64,000 bases of DNA from NCBI GenBank assembly GCA_030760725.1, contig JASWHV010000010.1:33981760-34045759 (forward strand), in the 5' to 3' direction. Source of the DNA: Neostapfia colusana (lineage: Eukaryota > Streptophyta > Magnoliopsida > Poales > Poaceae). How positions within the stretch are numbered: position 1 is the first letter of the stretch; the number at the start of each line of letters is the position of its first letter. The notes beneath the pieces were generated by a model. It was given only the letters and a program-made list of their open reading frames with translations. It was not told the DNA's origin and made no database searches. The translations under genes were made by a program, and so were the position numbers. Positions 1 through 10,554 of this stretch are shown in pieces.

Positions 1-1321
1 ATGAAACCCATGCTAGGAAGTTTCCCTAGAATTGCATTACCCTGTTTCCTTGTAGCTTGGGTTGGGATTTATTTTATCATGTCATTTATTATTATGCATA
101 TGCTTAGCCATGCTTAGAATGGGATATTTGGGATATGAGATCATCAGTTTACTTTACCATACTCTTGAATGAGATATTGTGAGTTATGTAGAGGTAGGGA
201 TCAAGGCAAGTTAGATGTTTTGGTTGTGTGCTGGGTGCACGAGACTTGGGTTTGTGTTTAGTACTTGCCTGGATCCTAAGGACCGGTTCATGGAGCATGT
301 AACCCGGCTTTACAGTTCCAACCACATGCTGAGATGGGGCAGCTTGGCCAATTAATTAGGTGTATCCCCGGCGTAGTATGGGTGTGTTGGATGGTGCGGG
401 GAGTGGGTGTCAGCTGGACTACCATATGAACCGCAAGGCTCAAGAGGGGGCCACTGCAGCGGGGTTGGAGCCTCTTGTATGCTGTTAGGGGTGAAACCTC
501 AGTGGGCCCACGCTCGTCGGGAATCCCTTTGTAAAGGCTTCGTAGTGATCTCCTGGCTACACACCTGGGAAGTGTGAATGTGGTTCGTAGCCACTGGCAT
601 AATGGAGGTTCTTTTAGTCCACCCGGCAATGGGGGATGAAATCACTACATGTGGGTACAGTGGTACAAACTCTGCAGAGTCAAAACTGTCTTGACAGCCG
701 TGCTCACGGTTAAGAGCGGCCTGGACTTATTCATGATTAGAGGATTGATGGTTTTGGAAGTTAAGCGGGGAGCTTAACATTGGAAATGATGTTATGGTTA
801 TTGGATTATGATAATGGGTTGGGAGATTGGGACCATTTCCCCTGTGTAGTAATGTAGGTGCTTAATAAGCTAAGGTGATAGGTATTAACTGCGTAGTGCT
901 TTAGCCATGAGTTCAACCTCTCCTTGTTCTAGCCATGCATGATAAAATTTTTCCACACTTGCTGAGTACCATTGGTACTCAACCTTGCATATTTGTTGGT
1001 TTATGTTGCTGCTCAGGTCAAGATAATGAGGTGGTGTATAATGACCAAGATTTTGGACCCGAGGAAGGTTTTTAGGTTCATGAAGACCCCCGGGCAACGC
1101 CTGTGATGGAGCCCTAAAGAATAATATTCCGCTGCTAGGTTATTTACTTGTGATGAAGCATTAGTGTCCATTGAGACGTTTGCGATGTAAGACTTATTTA
1201 TATTCGACACCTGGCTTGTAATAAATGATGCTTCACTATTTGTCATCACATGTATGAGAAAATGATCCTGGCATACATGTGATATTCACTTGGTTGTTCT
1301 TCGGAAAAACCGGGTGTGACA
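1..1321 (+). repeat. Tek-1 5' LTR, 3' portion only
   Basis: Matches 9234-10554 almost base for base and ends with the LTR terminus TGTGACA directly before the primer-binding site. It carries the palindrome cluster (669-709), the GAGTACC/GGTACTC hairpin (964-980) and a TGTAATAAA poly(A)-type signal near 1220. Short reading frames on the minus strand here recur in both LTR copies and are not genes. Confidence 0.95.
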
Positions 1322-1325
1322 GAGG

Positions 1326-1338
1326 TGGTATCAGAGCC
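1326..1338 (+). other. Tek-1 primer-binding site (initiator tRNA-Met)
   Basis: TGGTATCAGAGCC lies four bases after the 5' LTR terminus and is complementary to the 3' end of plant initiator tRNA-Met, the usual primer for chromovirus reverse transcription. Confidence 0.9.
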
Positions 1339-1537
1339 AAGGTTGCCCGTAGGAACGTGGAACTAGGTAGAAATGGACGAATTTAAGGGCCCTATTTTCT
1401 TAAAAACTATTTTCCAAGGTGTGGGTGGAAAAGTGTTATTAAAGGAGTCATTTTCTTCATCTTACCCCAACTTTCATTCAAAATAGGATTTTTGTTTGAG
1501 AATTTATCTAACCTAATTTTAAATTCTTTTGTTTTAG

Positions 1538-2335
1538 ATGGTTCACATGATTCGCACAGCTCGTAAGTCCACAGGAGGGAGAGTTCCCGTAGTTGCCCTT
1601 GCCGAAAGAGAGGAGAGTCGTCCAGTGACGTACCTTTCCTACGGATTGGCAGTAGGAGATTTGTTACGCCGTCTTCGACGTATGCTCGAAGCCGCCGGCA
1701 ATACGGGCAAGCTAATCATCCACTATAACTCCACCAGGACCATCCGTGAGAAGAGGGAAGAATGGAGTTCGGAGATGAGGATTATACACGAGAATCAGCT
1801 GCTTAAGATTCACCACTCTCCAGCTTGTCGAGCAACACAAGTTGACGCGGAGAAAGATGTCACCTGGGAGGCCATCACCTGCCAGAGTCACATCTATCGT
1901 CGCCACTTGGACAAAACTGAGTACATGTATGTCCTCCAACGTGAGAGTGGTACCACGGAGTACAAGTACCCACCGGTGCAGCAAGGGACTTCCCATGAGC
2001 ACATGGACTTGTGCTTGGAGGATGCTGCTATGCTCAGCACTCGACTGCAGGAGTGTCAACAAGAGCTTCAGGATGTCCGAGACACCCTGAAGGAAACGGA
2101 GGCGTTGCTGCGAGCTTGCTTAAAGGCGAGAGAAAGAGGATATGGGAATGAACTGTGTGTCACCGTGAATGATACATGGACTCCTGACTCCCTGGATCGC
2201 CGAGCGATCAGGCGTCGTCGCACTTCTCCACCAGCAGCCTCCCCACCCAAAGCAGAGTCAGAAGGTAGCCGAATGAGGAGGAAGATCCCGAGGAGCCAGC
2301 TCAAGAGGACGAGTAGTGTAAAGTCTTTCCCCTAG
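1538..2335 (+). CDS. ORF0 of Tek-1: 265-residue protein of unknown function between PBS and gag
   Basis: An uninterrupted reading frame in the sense direction between the primer-binding site and gag, where most chromoviruses have only an untranslated leader. I recognise no enzyme domain. Visible features: a mixed N-terminal two thirds with several His/Trp residues, a heptad-like coiled coil at about residues 157-200 rich in Leu, Gln and Glu, and a strongly basic tail at about 221-265 with RRAIRRRR and RMRRK clusters that could bind nucleic acid or act as a nuclear localisation signal (inference). The ATG follows a pyrimidine-rich stretch ending TTTTAG, resembling a 3' splice site. Extra ORFs upstream of gag are known in some rice gypsy elements such as RIRE3 and RIRE8. 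It is open although gag-pol of the same element is broken. Confidence 0.7.
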   Translation: MVHMIRTARKSTGGRVPVVALAEREESRPVTYLSYGLAVGDLLRRLRRMLEAAGNTGKLIIHYNSTRTIREKREEWSSEMRIIHENQLLKIHHSPACRATQVDAEKDVTWEAITCQSHIYRRHLDKTEYMYVLQRESGTTEYKYPPVQQGTSHEHMDLCLEDAAMLSTRLQECQQELQDVRDTLKETEALLRACLKARERGYGNELCVTVNDTWTPDSLDRRAIRRRRTSPPAASPPKAESEGSRMRRKIPRSQLKRTSSVKSFP

Positions 2336-2617
2336 CTAGCAGGAGGTCAAGTAGTCGAGTTGTGACGTAGTTAATGGTGTGATAATGCTTGGTGTGTGAC
2401 GTGAGTTGTGGAAGCCATGAGCAATTGTCCACAGCCTCGTCTTCAGATTGTTTTACTTTGGTGTGTGAACCCACAGGAAATAATAGTGCATTTATTTGGT
2501 GTGAGATATAAACCCTCGTAAAATTTTAACAAAGCCTTAACACCTCAAAGTACCAACAAATGAAAGTAGTGAGATGATACTAATTCGTATCAAATTAACA
2601 TTTGTTGATTCTGCCAG

Positions 2618-4288
2618 ATGGCCGGAAGAGGAAAAGGACGTGCTGCCAACCCCGCCAACAACAATGATGAGGCATGCAACCCTCATCTTTCTGGAGGCCA
2701 GGACAGGGGTGGTCGCCGTGAAGAAGTTGATCCTCTCCACCAAATGCTGGAGAATCAAAATCAGCTCATCCAGAACTTGACTCAAGTGGTGGCCAACTTG
2801 CATCAAGTTCCACCTACACAAGCTGCACCACGCCAACCAAGGTTGAGTGAGTTTCTAGGAACTCAACCTCCAAAGTTTGCAAGTGCTGCTGAACCTCTGG
2901 AGGCAGATGATTGGCTGAAGACCATTGAAAGTAAGATGAGGATAATACAATGCCAAGGGTATGAGAGGGTGCTGTTTGCCTCTCATCAATTGCATGGACC
3001 TGCTGCTGATTGGTGGACCGCCTACGTGGCCGCCCATCATGACCCTGAGAACATCACTTGGGAAGAGTTCAAGCGTAGCTTCCGCAACCACTACATCCCA
3101 AGAGGTGAACTCAAAAACAAGAGGAAAGAGTTTCTGGGACTGCAGCAGGGAAACATGACGGTGAGGGAATACCTCACTAAATTTACTCAACTATCCCGTT
3201 ATGCTCCACGAGACATAGAGACTGATGAGCAGAAACAAGATTGTTTCGTGGAAGGACTTACCGCAGAGATGCAGTGTGCAATGTCCTCCAATGAGTATGA
3301 AAGCTTTCAAAAGATGGTGGACAGAGCGTTTGTGGTGGAAAGGAAGCTAAAGGCCCTGGAAAATGAGAAGAAGAGGAAGGCGGGGTGGTCACATCAGGCC
3401 TCAGGGAGCAACACCCGCCCACGTATGATGCAGCAACCTACGGGGCAGACGAGCCGTGCTGAGGTACCCTATTCAGCACCAAGAGGGTACAACCCAAACT
3501 ACAGGCCTCCCGCAGCACCAGCACAGCCGCCACGTCAGTTTGTGCAGCAGCCTCGCCCCGCATATCCACCTCGACCAGCAGTGCAAGGACCCCCAAACCA
3601 ACCCCAAGACAACAAGGGCCAAGCATCTAAGATTGGGGTGCAATGTTTCAGCTGTGGTGAAGTGGGGCACTACGCCCATAAATGCCCAAAGAAGAAGCCT
3701 GTGCCGCCACAACAGCAGAATGTATTGAGAGGACGGGTGAACCATGTCACTATGGAGGAAGCACAAGAGGCACCCGACGTGGTAGTTGGTATGTTTACTG
3801 CAAATTTACACCTTGCAACTCTGCTGTTTGATTCTGGTGCTACCCACTCGTTCATTGCTCAAGGGTTTGTTAAGAAGCATGACCTAGCAACCACACAAAT
3901 GAACCATATGCTAGCCGTAAACTCTCCAGGTGGAGAAATAAGGACAAGACAAGTGTGTCCCAAAGTGAGCCTAGATATTAATGGGGTAGTATTTACTGCT
4001 AACCTCATAGTGATAGATTCACAAGGGATAGATATTATTTTGGGTATGGATTGGTTGACCAAACATAAAGGAATCATCCATTTTTCGACCAGAACGGTGG
4101 AACTAACTCACCCCAGTGGTACCAGAGTAAAGTTTATAACAATACACGAGCCTAGGAGGGACATTAAATTAAATCAAGTGGAGGTGAAAGTTGAGGAAAT
4201 CAGGACCATCAGGGAATATCCAGATGTTTTTCCGGAGGAGTTGCCAGGTATGCCTCCGACCGTGATGTGGAATTCGCGATTGAGCTAG
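2618..4288 (+). pseudogene. gag: Tek-1 gag and protease, ended by a frameshift
   Basis: Encodes capsid/nucleocapsid and the retropepsin. The capsid region holds the typical DDWLKTIE and WWTAYV blocks (about residues 90-140). The zinc knuckle CFSCGEVGHYAHKC is at residues 343-356. The protease motif LFDSGATHSF has its catalytic Asp at about residue 405, and ILGMDWL follows about 75 residues later. The ATG directly follows a TTCTGCCAG acceptor-like sequence. Near 4257 a one-base deletion relative to Tek-2 and Tek-5 shifts the frame just after the GMPP motif, so the chain ends at 4288 without RT. Tek-2 and Tek-5 keep a single frame here, so I take this as a lesion, not programmed frameshifting. 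Confidence 0.88.
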
Positions 4289-6033
4289 TACCGGGAACAG
4301 CCCCGATATACAAGAGACCTTATCGAATGGACTCCAAGCAGCTAGAAGAGCTCAAGGACCATTTGAGAGAATTGACGGAGAAGAGGTATATTCGCCCTAG
4401 TTCCTCACCATGGGGAGCTCCGGTGATATTTGTGCCCAAGAAAGACGGAACCCAAAAGTTATGCGTGGATTACCGTGCCCTGAATGAGGTAACCATAAAG
4501 AACAAGTACCCATTACCCCGCATTGAAGACTTGTTTGATCAGTTGAGGGGAGCTTGTGTGTTCTCGAAAATTGATCTCAGGTCGGGATACCACCAACTCA
4601 AGATAAGGCAATCTGATAATCCCAAGACAGCTTTCGTATCTCGGTACGGACTGTATGAATACACTGTCATGCCTTTCGGGCTAACCAATGCCCCGGCATA
4701 TTTCATGTACCTCATGAACAAGGTATTCATGGAATATCTGGACAAATTTGTGGTGGTTTTCATAGATGATATTCTCGTCTTCTCCAAAGATGAAGAAGAA
4801 CATGAGAAACATCTAAGGTTGGTGTTACAGAGGCTGAGAGAACACCAACTATATGCCAAGTTGAGCAAGTGTGAGTTTTGGCTGAAGAGAGTTCCCTTTT
4901 TAGGACATATAATCTCGGAGGGAGGAATCTCCGTCGATCCCGCCAAAATCGAGGATACCCAGAAGTGGAAGACCCCTGAAAATGTCGGGGAAGTTCGAAG
5001 CTTTTTGGGATTGGCTGGATACTATCGACGGTTTATTGAGGGATTCTCCAAGATCTCGAGACCTCTCACTAAACTGTTGGAAAAGGGAATCACATTCACC
5101 TGGACGCCACAGTGCGATACGAGCTTTCAGGAGCTAAAGAAGAGATTGACAACAGCCCCAGTGTTTGTTATGCCAGATATGCATAAGAATTTTACAGTGT
5201 ACTGCGATGCCTCTGGGAATGGGTTGGGATGTGTTCTCATGCAAGAAGGACATGTCGTGGCATATGCATCCCGGCAGCTTCGGAAGCACGAGAAGAACTA
5301 TCCTACACATGACCTAGAACTAGCTGCAATGGTACACGCGTTTAAAATTTGGCGGCACTATTTGATGGGGAAGAGGACAGAGATATATACGGATCATAAG
5401 AGTTTGAAGTACATATTCACACAGCCAGATCTCAACCTCCGACAAAGGAGATGGTTAGAGCTAATCAATGACTTTGATGTGGGCATCAACTATCATCCCG
5501 GGAAAGCAAACGTCGTGGCCGATGCTTTGAGTCGAAAAGTGCAGGTCAATAAGTTGAGCTTGAAAGACATGCCCGCAGAATTGAAGGACGAGGTTATAAG
5601 GCTCAATCTATGTCTAGTAAATAGTGGTGAAGCCATCGCCATGGAAGTGGAGTCCACACTTGAGCAAGACATACGCGAGGGCCAAAAGAATGATGAGAAG
5701 ATACAAGAGATCAGACAGCTCATCAAGGAAAATAAATCTCCTGGTTTTAGAGAGGATGAACAAGGAACGGTGTGGCACGGCAAAAGAATCTGTGTGCCAG
5801 AAGTAAAGGAGATCCGTGAATTGATTTTAAAGGAGGCTCATGATTCTGACTATTCCATTCATCCTGGGAGTACGAAGATGTACCAGGACCTCAAGAGCAG
5901 GTATTGGTGGTATGGCATGAAGCTAGATGTCGTGGAACATGTTGCCCTATGTGACACATGTCAGTTGGTGAAAGCAGAACATCAACGACCCGCGGGATTA
6001 TTGCAACCACTCAAAGTGCCTGAATGGAAGTGA
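4258..6033 (+). pseudogene. pol: Tek-1 reverse transcriptase, RNase H and integrase N-terminus (frame displaced, stop at 6031)
   Basis: Continues pol in the displaced frame. RT is clear: PLPRIEDLFDQ, the catalytic FIDD at 4759-4770 (chromoviruses use F/Y-x-D-D) and FLGHIIS. RNase H begins with YCDASG near 5200 and retains TDHKSLKY and NVVADALSR. The integrase zinc-binding part includes HPGSTKMY and CDTCQ. At 6031-6033 a TGA replaces the Trp codon expected between EWK and EEISMDF, cutting off the integrase core. The annotated start is only the point where homology resumes; there is no independent start codon of significance. Confidence 0.88.
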
Positions 6034-7086
6034 GAAGAAATCAGCATGGATTTTGTCGTGGGATTGCCTAGGACCCAATCCGGGTATGATTCAATATGGG
6101 TCATTATTGATCGGCTAACCAAGGTAGCTCATTTCATTCCTGTGAAAGAAAGCTACAGCGGATCCAAATTGGCAGAATGGTACATGTCAAGGATTGTGTG
6201 TTACCATGGAGTGCCAAAGAAGATAGTGTCGGACCGAGGGACACAGTTCACCTCGAGGTTTTGGCAAAAGTTGCATGAAACCATGGGAACCCATCTGAAT
6301 TTCAGCTATGCCTATCATCCCCAAACTGACGGGCAGACGGAGAGAACCAATCAGATCCTTGAAGATATGTTAAGGGCATGTGCACTCAAAAACAATAGGA
6401 GTTGGGACAAGAACTTACTGTATGCGGAGTTTTCCTATAACAACAGCTATCAAGCTAGTATGAAAATGTCACCGTTTGAAGCTTTGTATGGAAGGAAGTG
6501 CAGAACTCCCCTATTTTGGAACCAAACAGGAGAAAGTAAAGTGTTTGGTCCAGAAGTGCTACAAGAAGCCGAGGCAAAGGTGAGGGAGATTCGCAACAAT
6601 TTGAGGATAGCACAAACACGCCAAAAGAGCTATGCCGATGTACGAAGAAGAGAGCTCGTTTTCAACGTGGGAGACTATGTTTATCTCAAGGTGTCCCCTA
6701 TCAGAGGGCTTTGTCGGTTCAAGGTGAAAGGGAAGTTGTCACCTCGATACATCGGACCCTTTCAAGTTTTGGAAAGAAAAGGCGAAGTGGCGTACCAACT
6801 GGAGTTACCGGTTCATCTATCGGATGTACACGATGTATTCCATGTGTCACAACTCAAGAAATGTCTGAGGACGCCTGAAGAGGTGTTACCCATGAATGAA
6901 GTGGACGTAGCTGAGGATTTGTCTTATGCCGAGCAACCATACAAGATTTTGGAGACGATGGAACGCCTCACCAGAAACAAGAGAATCCGGATGTGCAAGG
7001 TGCAGTGGAAGCATCACTCAGAAGAGGAAGCCACCTGGGAACGGGAAGATGAGCTCAAGGCACAATTTCCGGAATTGTTTTCTTAG
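6034..7086 (+). pseudogene. pol: Tek-1 integrase core and chromodomain (after the in-frame TGA)
   Basis: Carries the integrase D,D-35-E core: Asp in MDFVVGLP, Asp in SDRG and Glu in QTERTNQI, followed by the GPFQVLERKGEVAYQLELP region. The C-terminal chromodomain-like part runs from about YKILETMERL to EEEATWERED and ends at FPELFS. In the family the chromodomain steers insertion toward heterochromatin, which fits this nested setting. The frame is open from 6034 to 7086 but is separated from RT by a stop codon. Confidence 0.88.
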
Positions 7087-7117
7087 AAACACCAATCTCG
7101 AGGACGAGATTTCTTTT

Positions 7118-7131
7118 AAGGGGGGTAGAGC
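7118..7131 (+). other. Tek-1 polypurine tract
   Basis: AAGGGGGG at 7118-7125 followed by a short spacer lies immediately before the 3' LTR start TGTAACACC. It primes plus-strand DNA synthesis. Confidence 0.88.
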
Positions 7132-7535
7132 TGTAACACCCCAAATTTTGATTCAAAACCCTAAACCATGTTCAGAGGGGAATTTAAAAATTTTTGGACG
7201 TGTTGCATGTTTTGCAGAAATTCAAATTCAAACTGGAATTCAAATTAGACTCAAAACAGAAAAGAAATGGAAAAAGAAAAAGAGAAAACGGGAAAAACCG
7301 GCCAGTGGGCCGAAACCCGCCAGCCGGCCCAATTTCCCCCGCGCCAGCCCGCAGCCGCGCGCCCGCGCTATCCCTCACAGACAGGTGGGACCCACCTGTC
7401 ATCCCTAACCCCGCGACCCCGGACTCTCCCGCGCGCGCGCGATCTTAACCGATCGGAATACCGCGTCCCTCAGCCCGAATTCCGGTCCCAGAAGAATCAA
7501 ACTCGATCACAACTGACCCACCGCCCTTCCCCGGC

Positions 7536-7543
7536 TATAAAAA
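7536..7543 (+). promoter_or_regulatory. Putative TATA box of Tek-1 LTR
   Basis: TATAAAAA in a GC-rich U3, about 400 bp inside the LTR. No transcript data are available, so the start site is inferred. Confidence 0.55.
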
Positions 7544-9901
7544 CCCCAGCCCCGATCGGTTTTTCCCACGCGATCGCCGATTTTTACTCCGGTGAGCACC
7601 GAGACTTCGCCGGTGAATTCTGGCCGATCTAAGCTCGGAAACTCTGATCTAACTCGCTGGTCTTGATCCACCGCCTCCGGGGAGCTTTGCAGGTGCAGAA
7701 AACTCGGAGAATTACGGTGTAAACACAGCGCCGACGAGCTTCGCCGTGGTTTTGCCTCGGACCTCGCCGCCGATCACTTTCCAGGACCCCCGAGCTCGAG
7801 AAAACCCCCGAGGTGAGATCCCTGACCTCCCCTCTACCGATCTATGCCATAAGATCACAGTTCTAGGCAGAATTCTCGCGGATCCGAAACTTTCCGGCGA
7901 GATCGCCGCTTCCCGCCACCGTGCGCCGCCGGCAGCGCCGCCCGCGCTCGATCAGAGCGACGTGGCCGCTTGTGCGCCGTTTATTTTAAATCGCACGGTA
8001 GACTTTAAAACCCCGCGTACCGGTTCGATGTTATAATCTCAGCCGTCGGTTTAAAATCGGACGGTCCACTTCAGCCCCGCATTATAAAGACTGGAATTCT
8101 TACGTGCTACCCCCTGGGGTTCTCTGGAAATAAGAGCTAGCCCCGGAAACTTCTGATCTAGCCCCTGGAACTCCAGAAAATCATGTAAATTCATTTAAAA
8201 ATCAGTTTTAGCCCCTGGACTTAATAAAAATTAGGTAAAACACCTCTGATAAGTGTAGCTAGACCCCTGGAAATTATGAAAATAATATTATAGACCCTGT
8301 AATGGGGAGAGTTCATTATTTTAGCCCTGTTTAGTATTTAATTTAGAAAATTGAATATGTAACTAGTGTTTAAAAATTAAAAAGTGGGACAAACATAATT
8401 GTCAAAATTAATTAAAAACTTTCTCAGTACTTAGAAAACTTTGGAGTGAGATAAAAATATATTTTGGGCTGAAATGAATCTGTTTCATTTATTAATCACA
8501 TTTATTAGTATAGGGACACATTTTTAAGTAAAGAAGAGTTATAGAAAAATAGGGAAAATAATTATGAAAAAGTTTACATCAGAGGCCAAGGTTAAAATAT
8601 GTTATTAAATTATTTAGGACCAGAACCTATACTGTTTAGATGATGTGTATTACTAATTTCATAATAAAATACACAATTATGCACAGGAATATAAATATGA
8701 GAATATAGCAACTAGTAAATGATAAATGGAGTTTTTAAAAATCCAAAGAGTTCAGTTTAGGGTTGGTAGAAAATATGAAGGCACATATGGGGAAGAAAAA
8801 TACTTTTCATACACACTTGGTAGTGAAAAGGTGTAGTAGTTGAATATAAGAAATTTATTGGAGACCCATATAAATAGTATGTAAGTATAAATGTGGACAT
8901 AAAAGTAGGAATCATATACACATGGTTAAAAGTGCATGCAAGCCATAACTCAACACACATAAAGTAACCACAACACATATAATGGTAAAGAACTTTTATA
9001 AATGTGAATGTGTGGTTTGTATGAAGTAAGAAGTGTGGACTATGTCTTATGATTGTTGTTTTTCTTTTGCTATGTGTGATGGTATGAAGTAGAACCTGTT
9101 CAAGAGCAAGTTATCCCTTTCCAAGATCAGGACTACCCATTTCAAGAGCAGCAAGAAGGAGGCAAGTGTCCTTGACCACTTTGATCCTATGCTAGGATGT
9201 GTAGATAGAATTATTTGCATTGTCAAGTTAAATATGAAACCCATGCTAGGAAGTTTCCCTAGAATTGCATTACCCTGTTTCCTTGTAGCTTGGGTTGGGA
9301 TTTATTTTATCATGTCAATTATTATTATGCATATGCTTAGCCATGCTTAGAATGGGATATTTGGGATATGAGATCATCAGTTTACTTTACCATACTCTTG
9401 AATGAGATATTGTGAGTTATGTAGAGGTAGGGATCAAGGCAAGTTAGATGTTTTGGTTGTGTGCTGGGTGCACGAGACTTGGGTTTGTGTTTAGTACTTG
9501 CCTGGATTCTAAGGACCGGTTCATGGAGCATGTAACCCGGCTTTACAGTGCCAACCACATGCTGAGATGGGGCAGCTTGGCCAATTAATTAGGTGTATCC
9601 CCGGCATAGTATGGGTGTGTTGGATGGTGCGGGGAGTGGGTGTCAGCTGGACTACCATATGAACCGCAAGGCTCAAGAGGGGGCCACTGCAGCGGGGTTG
9701 GAGCCTCTTGTATGCTGTTAGGGGTGAAACCTCAGTGGGCCCACGCTCGTCGGGAATCCCTTTGTAAAGGCTTCGTAGTGATCTCCTGGCTACAAACCTG
9801 GGAAGTGTGAATGTGGTTCGTAGCCACTGGCATAATGGAGGTTCTTTTAGTCCACCCGGCAACGGGGGATGAAATCACTACATGTGGGTACAGTGGTACA
9901 A

Positions 9902-9942
9902 ACTCTGCAGAGTCAAAACTGTCTTGACAGCCGTGCTCACGG
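9902..9942 (+). promoter_or_regulatory. Cluster of three short palindromes in Tek-1 LTR
   Basis: ACTCTGCAGAGT (9902-9913), CTGTCTTGACAG (9919-9930) and CCGTGCTCACGG (9931-9942) are consecutive self-complementary blocks. The 5' LTR copy is at 669-709. Related blocks occur in Tek-5 (42544-42588, 50297-50329) and Tek-2 (24915-24947). They lie between the TATA box and the poly(A) signal, so they are probably transcribed. Confidence 0.6.
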
Positions 9943-10196
9943 TTAAGAGCGGCCTGGACTTATTCATGATTAGAGGATTGATGGTTTTGGAAGTTAAGCG
10001 GGGAGCTTAACATTGGAAATGATGTTATGGTTATTGGATTATGATAATGGGTTGGGAGATTGGGACCATTTCCCCTGTGTAGTAATGTAGGTGCTTAATA
10101 AGATAAGGTGATAGGTATTAACTGCGTAGTGCTTTAGCCATGAGTTCAACCTCTCCTTGTTCTAGCCATGCATGATAAAATTTTCCCACACTTGCT

Positions 10197-10213
10197 GAGT
10201 ACCATTGGTACTC
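10197..10213 (+). promoter_or_regulatory. Conserved LTR hairpin, Tek-1 version
   Basis: A perfect stem GAGTACC/GGTACTC with loop ATT, preceded by ACTTGCT and followed by AACCTTGC. The 5' LTR copy is at 964-980. Equivalents with paired stem changes are in Tek-5, Tek-2 and the Tek-6 family. Confidence 0.65.
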
Positions 10214-10452
10214 AACCTTGCATATTTGTTGCTTTATGTTGCTGCTCAGGTCAAGATAATGAGGTGGTGTATAATGACCAAGATTTTGGACCCGAGGAAG
10301 GTTTTTAGGTTCATGAAGACCCCCGAGCAACGCCTGTGATGGAGCCCTAAAGAATAATATTCCGCTGCTAGTTTATTTACTTGTGATGAAGCATTAGTGT
10401 CCATTGAGACGTTTGCGATGTAAGACTTATTTATATTCGACACCTGGCTTGT

Positions 10453-10458
10453 AATAAA
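10453..10458 (+). promoter_or_regulatory. Putative poly(A) signal of Tek-1
   Basis: AATAAA within TGTAATAAA, about 100 bp before the LTR end. The same TGTAATAAA occurs near the LTR end of Tek-5 (43271-43276, 51024-51029) and in reverse in Tek-6 (51975-51980), supporting a shared 3' processing site. Confidence 0.5.
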
Positions 10459-10554
10459 TGATGCTTCACTATTTGTCATCACATGTATGAGAAAATGATC
10501 CTGGCATACATGTGATATTCACTTGGTTGTTCTTCGGAAAAACAGGGTGTGACA

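Larger units (their letters stand above)
1..10554 (+). mobile_element. Tek-1: Ty3/gypsy chromovirus (Tekay/Del-like), 5' LTR truncated by the window edge
   Basis: A nearly complete LTR retrotransposon: the last 1.3 kb of the 5' LTR, a primer-binding site, ORF0, gag-protease, RT-RNase H-integrase with a C-terminal chromodomain, a polypurine tract and a full 3.4 kb 3' LTR. Domain order PR-RT-RH-INT identifies Ty3/gypsy; the chromodomain and very long LTRs suggest the Tekay/Del lineage. The 3' LTR ends in TGTGACA at 10554, and the next bases are Tek-2 LTR sequence that runs uninterrupted at 25905, so Tek-1 is inserted in the Tek-2 3' LTR. The left target-site copy is outside the window. By eye the two LTR copies differ at about 12 of 1321 positions. 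Confidence 0.93.
7132..10554 (+). repeat. Tek-1 3' LTR, complete (3423 bp)
   Basis: Starts TGTAACACC and ends TGTGACA. U3 is GC-rich up to about 8080 and has a TATA box; 8100-9050 is AT-rich with several AGCCCCTGG-type repeats; 9234-10554 matches the window start. Right flank TCGGA (10555-10559) is probably the target duplication, but its partner is outside the window. Small ORFs inside it recur with the LTR and are not supported as genes. Confidence 0.93.

Noticed and set aside
4250..4290. Programmed frameshift between protease and RT in Tek-1
   Set aside because: Tek-2, Tek-5 and Tek-6 are in one frame at this conserved GMPP position, so a single-base deletion is simpler.
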